Of a stretch of DNA of 64,000 bases, positions 61,383 to 64,000 are shown piece after piece; position 1 is the stretch's first letter, and the number at the start of each line of letters is the position of its first letter. The DNA is taken from assembly GCA_029262275.1 (NCBI GenBank), contig JAJCZS010000037.1:1-64000 (forward strand). The letters run 5' to 3'. A program made the position numbers and the translations under genes. Under the pieces are notes generated by a model. That model saw only the letters and a program-made list of their open reading frames with translations. It was not told the origin of the DNA and searched no databases. The stretch comes from Deltaproteobacteria bacterium (GTDB lineage Bacteria > Desulfobacterota_D > UBA1144 > Nemesobacterales > UBA2774).

Positions 61383-62234
61383 TTAATGCTTCGATATGTC
61401 CCTGTGCCTAGTTATTGGGGACAGATGTTTGAAATGCTCTGCTAACTTATCAGTAATTGCCACTGATCGGTGTTTGCCTCCAGTGCATCCTATGGCAATA
61501 GTTAAGTAGGATTTTCCTTCCTTTTCATAATTAGGAACTAAATAATCTAGAAATTCAGTCATCTTCTCTACAAATATTATGGCTTCTTCTTTATTCATAA
61601 TATAGTCTACGACTTCATTGTCAGTACCATTTAAGTCTTTTAAGCCCTCAATAAAATGAGGATTGGGTAGAAACCTCACATCAAATATCATATCTGCATC
61701 ATTAGGTATACCATGTTTGAAGCCAAAAGAAATTATGTTTAATAAAATATTCTGGGAGTTGGTTTTGTTAAATTTGTTTTTGATAATTTCACTTAATTCA
61801 TGAACATTTAGCTCTGAAGTATCTATAGTATAGTTTGAGAGTTCTTTTAGTTTTCCAAGCATCTCTCTTTCCTTGGTAATTCCCTCTAAAATATTTCCAT
61901 CATCTGAAAGAGGGTGTTTCCTTCTGGTTTCTTTGTATCTCTTTATAAGTGTTTGATCGGATGATTCTAGAAATATCATATCAACCGGGTAACCCCTTTT
62001 CTTAAATTCTTCAATCACAGTGGGTGCACTGTTAAAAGAAACCCGCTCGCGTATGTCGATTACCAATGCCACATTATTTATATCTTTGCCTGAATTCTCG
62101 CAGAGCTCTATGAAAGTTGGTAGAAGTGTCGGTGGGATGTTATCTACACAATAATATCCTAAGTCCTCAAGCACGTTTACCGCTGTGCTCTTGCCCGAGC
62201 CTGAGAGCCCGCTGATGATAACCAAATTTGTCAT
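61383..62234 (-). CDS. rapZ: RNase adapter RapZ family ATPase
   Basis: A 283-residue P-loop protein (YvcJ/RapZ family). Walker A GLSGSGKST is at 9-17, DNIPPTLLPTFIEL follows near 32, and the C-terminal domain has SFGFKHGIPNDADMIFDVR, LPNPHFI and IGCTGGKHRSVAI. In enterobacteria RapZ senses glucosamine 6-phosphate and guides RNase E; in others the role is less clear. Its ATG overlaps the hprK stop by four bases. Confidence 0.95.
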   Translation of the reverse strand: MTNLVIISGLSGSGKSTAVNVLEDLGYYCVDNIPPTLLPTFIELCENSGKDINNVALVIDIRERVSFNSAPTVIEEFKKRGYPVDMIFLESSDQTLIKRYKETRRKHPLSDDGNILEGITKEREMLGKLKELSNYTIDTSELNVHELSEIIKNKFNKTNSQNILLNIISFGFKHGIPNDADMIFDVRFLPNPHFIEGLKDLNGTDNEVVDYIMNKEEAIIFVEKMTEFLDYLVPNYEKEGKSYLTIAIGCTGGKHRSVAITDKLAEHFKHLSPITRHRDISKH

Positions 62235-62800
62235 TTTATGTCTGCAGCTGTCTTCACATTCTCGAGTTGGTCTAAAATTCTTTCTTTAGCCTCTGAGTCA
62301 GATGATTTTAGTAACTGATTGAGCGCAGCTACTTCTAAGATCGTAGCAATGTTTCTACCAGGATTTACAGGAATTAGTAGATAAGGCAAATCTACCTCCA
62401 TTATGTTGTAGTTTTTCTCTTCAATTCCCAGTCTATCATACTCGGTATTAGAATCCCACTTGGTAATCTCTATCACTATGTCTATCTGTTTTTCATTCAT
62501 TACAGAATCAGCCCCATATAAATCCTTAATGTTTATTATGCCAAGTCCTCTTATTTCTATAAGGTGTTTCGTTCTATTGGGGGAGGTGCCTATTAATTTA
62601 TCGGAACTTGATTTTGTTACTATAACTACGTCATCGGATATGAGTTTTGAACCCCTTGATATTAGATCAAGGGCAGTATCACTTTTTCCGGCCCCGCTTT
62701 TTCCAATAATGAGAACTCCAAGTCCGCGAATCTCAAGCAAAACGCCGTGAGCTGTTGTAGCTAGAAGACAATCCTTTTTATTTGAGGTTTTTTCAGGCAT
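62231..62800 (-). CDS. hprK: HPr kinase/phosphorylase, kinase domain only
   Basis: A 189-residue protein containing just the catalytic domain. Walker A GKSGAGKS is at 33-40, DDVVIV follows near 56, IEIRGLGIINIKDLYG is the family signature region, and the C-terminal VNPGRNIATILEVAALN is typical. Full-length HprK has about 310 residues with an N-terminal domain; that is absent here, and the frame begins cleanly at ATG behind a possible GAGAT. Short HprK occurs in alphaproteobacteria. It would phosphorylate an HPr-type protein, none of which is encoded in this window. Confidence 0.9.
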   Translation of the reverse strand: MPEKTSNKKDCLLATTAHGVLLEIRGLGVLIIGKSGAGKSDTALDLISRGSKLISDDVVIVTKSSSDKLIGTSPNRTKHLIEIRGLGIINIKDLYGADSVMNEKQIDIVIEITKWDSNTEYDRLGIEEKNYNIMEVDLPYLLIPVNPGRNIATILEVAALNQLLKSSDSEAKERILDQLENVKTAADIK

Positions 62801-62817
62801 TGGAGATGTTTACAGTT

Positions 62818-63279
62818 CTAATACTTTTCGTCTTCGGTAATGATTGACTCAAATATTTCCTCACCAGTCTCATACTTCATTAATCTGGATCTAAATTCTG
62901 GTTCTTTAAAGATTTTTGATATTCTTGCTAAAAGCTGAATATGTGCTCCTGCTACCTCTTCGGGTGCAATGAGTGCAATGAAAAAGTGAGTGGGTTTTTT
63001 GTCCAATGATTCAAAAGCTATTCCCTCAAGGCTTCTTCCGAACCCTATCACTATATCGTTGATACCACTTAGCTTTGCATGAGGTACTGCAACTCCGAAA
63101 TCTACCGCGGTGCTGCACAGTTTCTCTCTCTCCATTAGGACTTCAACTAGTCTTTCATGGTTTATATTGGTATGTGTGTTTGATATGTTCTCAGAAAGCT
63201 CATTGATAACATCTTCTTTGCTATTTGAATTCAGCTTGGGTATTACAGTTGCTTCTTCTAAAAAATCTGCAAGTTTCAT
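62818..63279 (-). CDS. ptsN: PTS IIA-Ntr (nitrogen regulatory) protein
   Basis: A 153-residue EIIA of the fructose/nitrogen type. The phosphorylatable H67 is in FGVAVPHAKLSG, and FFIALIAPEEVAGAHIQLLARI near residue 102 is typical. EIIA-Ntr connects phosphate flow with potassium transport and nitrogen regulation. It is 14 bases downstream of hpf and 17 bases upstream of hprK, in one minus-strand operon. Confidence 0.95.
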   Translation of the reverse strand: MKLADFLEEATVIPKLNSNSKEDVINELSENISNTHTNINHERLVEVLMEREKLCSTAVDFGVAVPHAKLSGINDIVIGFGRSLEGIAFESLDKKPTHFFIALIAPEEVAGAHIQLLARISKIFKEPEFRSRLMKYETGEEIFESIITEDEKY

Positions 63280-63293
63280 AGTGAGTTATAGGG

Positions 63294-63845
63294 TTAAGGT
63301 TCAATCAAGATCTTCTGACCTCTTCGGCTTAGATAGATGACATTCATCAATCCGTTCTCGCTGTTTCTAAATGCTACAAAATTTGCATCAGAGACTTTAA
63401 GTTGAAGAGAGGCCTCTTCTATCGACATTGGTTTTGGGGGCAGTTTATGAATTTTCAAATCTCTCAGTTCGTCACTTTCCGTATCTAACGATAGAGCGGA
63501 TTCTACTAAGTCTTCTTTAGACTTAGCTCCTATTCTTCTTTTCTCTTTAGTTCGTTTCTCAGTCTGCTTTTTTAGTTGTTTTACAATTGTGTCTACAACA
63601 TCATCAATAGCTGCATACATATCATTGCTTTCAACTGAGCTTGTGGCTTTAATATTTCCAGAGCTTAAAATAATCTCAGCTTTATCTCTGAATTTCTCAG
63701 AGGACAATATGAATCTTAAATCTGAAGGATCTTTCTCAGAGTTTACGTATCTTTCAATCCTCTTAGTTTTCTTAAGAGCGTATGATTTAATCTTCTCTGA
63801 GGTTTTTGTGTCTTTTATGTGTCTAGTCGTTACCGTTACTTTCAT
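63294..63845 (-). CDS. hpf: Ribosome hibernation promoting factor, long form
   Basis: A 183-residue HPF. The N-terminal domain (1-100: MKVTVTTRHIKDTKTSEKIK, then DLRFILSSEKFRDKAEIILS) binds the decoding site, and after an about 20-residue linker the C-terminal domain (EEASLQLKVSDANFVAFRNS, MNVIYLSRRGQKILIEP) mediates 100S dimer formation, so this is the long form. Its ATG lies inside rpoN, with a 23-base overlap, which suggests coupled expression with sigma54. Confidence 0.95.
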   Translation of the reverse strand: MKVTVTTRHIKDTKTSEKIKSYALKKTKRIERYVNSEKDPSDLRFILSSEKFRDKAEIILSSGNIKATSSVESNDMYAAIDDVVDTIVKQLKKQTEKRTKEKRRIGAKSKEDLVESALSLDTESDELRDLKIHKLPPKPMSIEEASLQLKVSDANFVAFRNSENGLMNVIYLSRRGQKILIEP

Positions 63846-64000
63846 TTTTGTTTTCCTTGTATTGTCTGGATCTTACAGAAGAAGAAGGTATTTTAAGTAT
63901 TTTTCTGTATTTTGCAACAGTTCTTCTTGCAACTTTAATATTTCTTCTTTCGAACATTTTAGATATATCCTCATCAGAATAAGGACTTTCAGGCATCTCA
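63823..64000 (-). CDS. rpoN: RNA polymerase sigma-54 factor, C-terminal end (partial)
   Basis: The last 58 codons of rpoN, read from the right edge of the window to a TAG at 63825-63823. The RpoN box ARRTVAKYR, which contacts the -24 promoter element, is intact, preceded by SDEDISKMFERRNIKV and followed by KILKIPSSSVRS. The tail after the box (about 18 residues, Lys/Asn-rich) is longer than in many RpoN proteins. The gene continues beyond the window. Confidence 0.96.
   Translation of the reverse strand, partial: EMPESPYSDEDISKMFERRNIKVARRTVAKYRKILKIPSSSVRSRQYKENKNESNGND

Overview
This window comes from an AT-rich, Gram-negative (diderm) bacterial chromosome. Evidence for two membranes includes TolB, Lgt and Lnt for lipoprotein maturation, an AsmA-like protein, two outer-membrane porins and two predicted lipoproteins. 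The rpoN-hpf-ptsN-hprK-rapZ-EIIA gene order at the right end resembles deltaproteobacterial and related lineages. A deep branch such as Candidatus Dadabacteria would fit, but the sequence alone does not settle the taxonomy. Genes are densely packed and no stretch above 300 bases lacks a gene. I see no rRNA, tRNA, CRISPR array, insertion sequence or prophage.

1-15,600: the end of tuf, then one continuous S10-spc-alpha ribosomal protein array from rpsJ to rplQ, including secY, adk, map, infA, rpmJ and rpoA. It closes with a strong terminator. Peculiarities are the absence of rpmD (L30), zinc-type S14 and L36, an L17 with a charged tail of about 145 residues, and an 11-codon leader frame whose stop overlaps the likely rpoA start.

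15,600-20,650: a luciferase-like oxidoreductase, an SDR epimerase coupled to pdxH, then ubiE/menG and metF on the minus strand, and a Sel1-repeat lipoprotein.

20,700-24,020: the most distinctive region. A small Cys-rich protein and a three-gene operon (coiled-coil porin, FMN-binding exported protein, four-helix membrane protein with paired histidines) each follow a sigma70-type promoter with a Fur-box-like sequence just downstream of the -10. I infer an iron-regulated envelope redox or uptake module.

24,020-34,230: an unrecognised 428-residue protein, an SRPBCC protein, hisD-hisC, a minus-strand lipoprotein-maturation operon (50-residue membrane protein, lgt, lnt), an HNH protein, tolB, thpR and a polytopic membrane protein.

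34,280-46,350: accessory redox and stress genes. They include a DUF2461 protein, an HxlR regulator divergent from an NTF2-like protein with three copies of an operator-like octamer between them, a DUF5996 protein, a double-CDGSH iron-sulfur protein, a nu-class-like GST followed by a dihydrolipoamide-dehydrogenase-like protein and an SDR, a YdjM-type membrane protein, a flavodoxin-fold protein, an OprB-like porin, a dienelactone hydrolase and a 14-helix MFS exporter.

46,450-60,900: an AsmA-like protein, mscL, a SelW-like Rdx protein, aat, a nucleotidyltransferase, a class I glutamine amidotransferase, a LonB-type protease, a zinc alcohol dehydrogenase, a second GST, a WG-repeat lipoprotein, a DMT-family transporter, a NagD-like phosphatase and an unknown 107-residue protein.

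60,960-64,000: the minus-strand nitrogen-PTS and sigma54 operon (rpoN 3' end, long-form hpf, ptsN, single-domain hprK, rapZ, mannose-type EIIA). No HPr or enzyme I gene lies next to it within the window.
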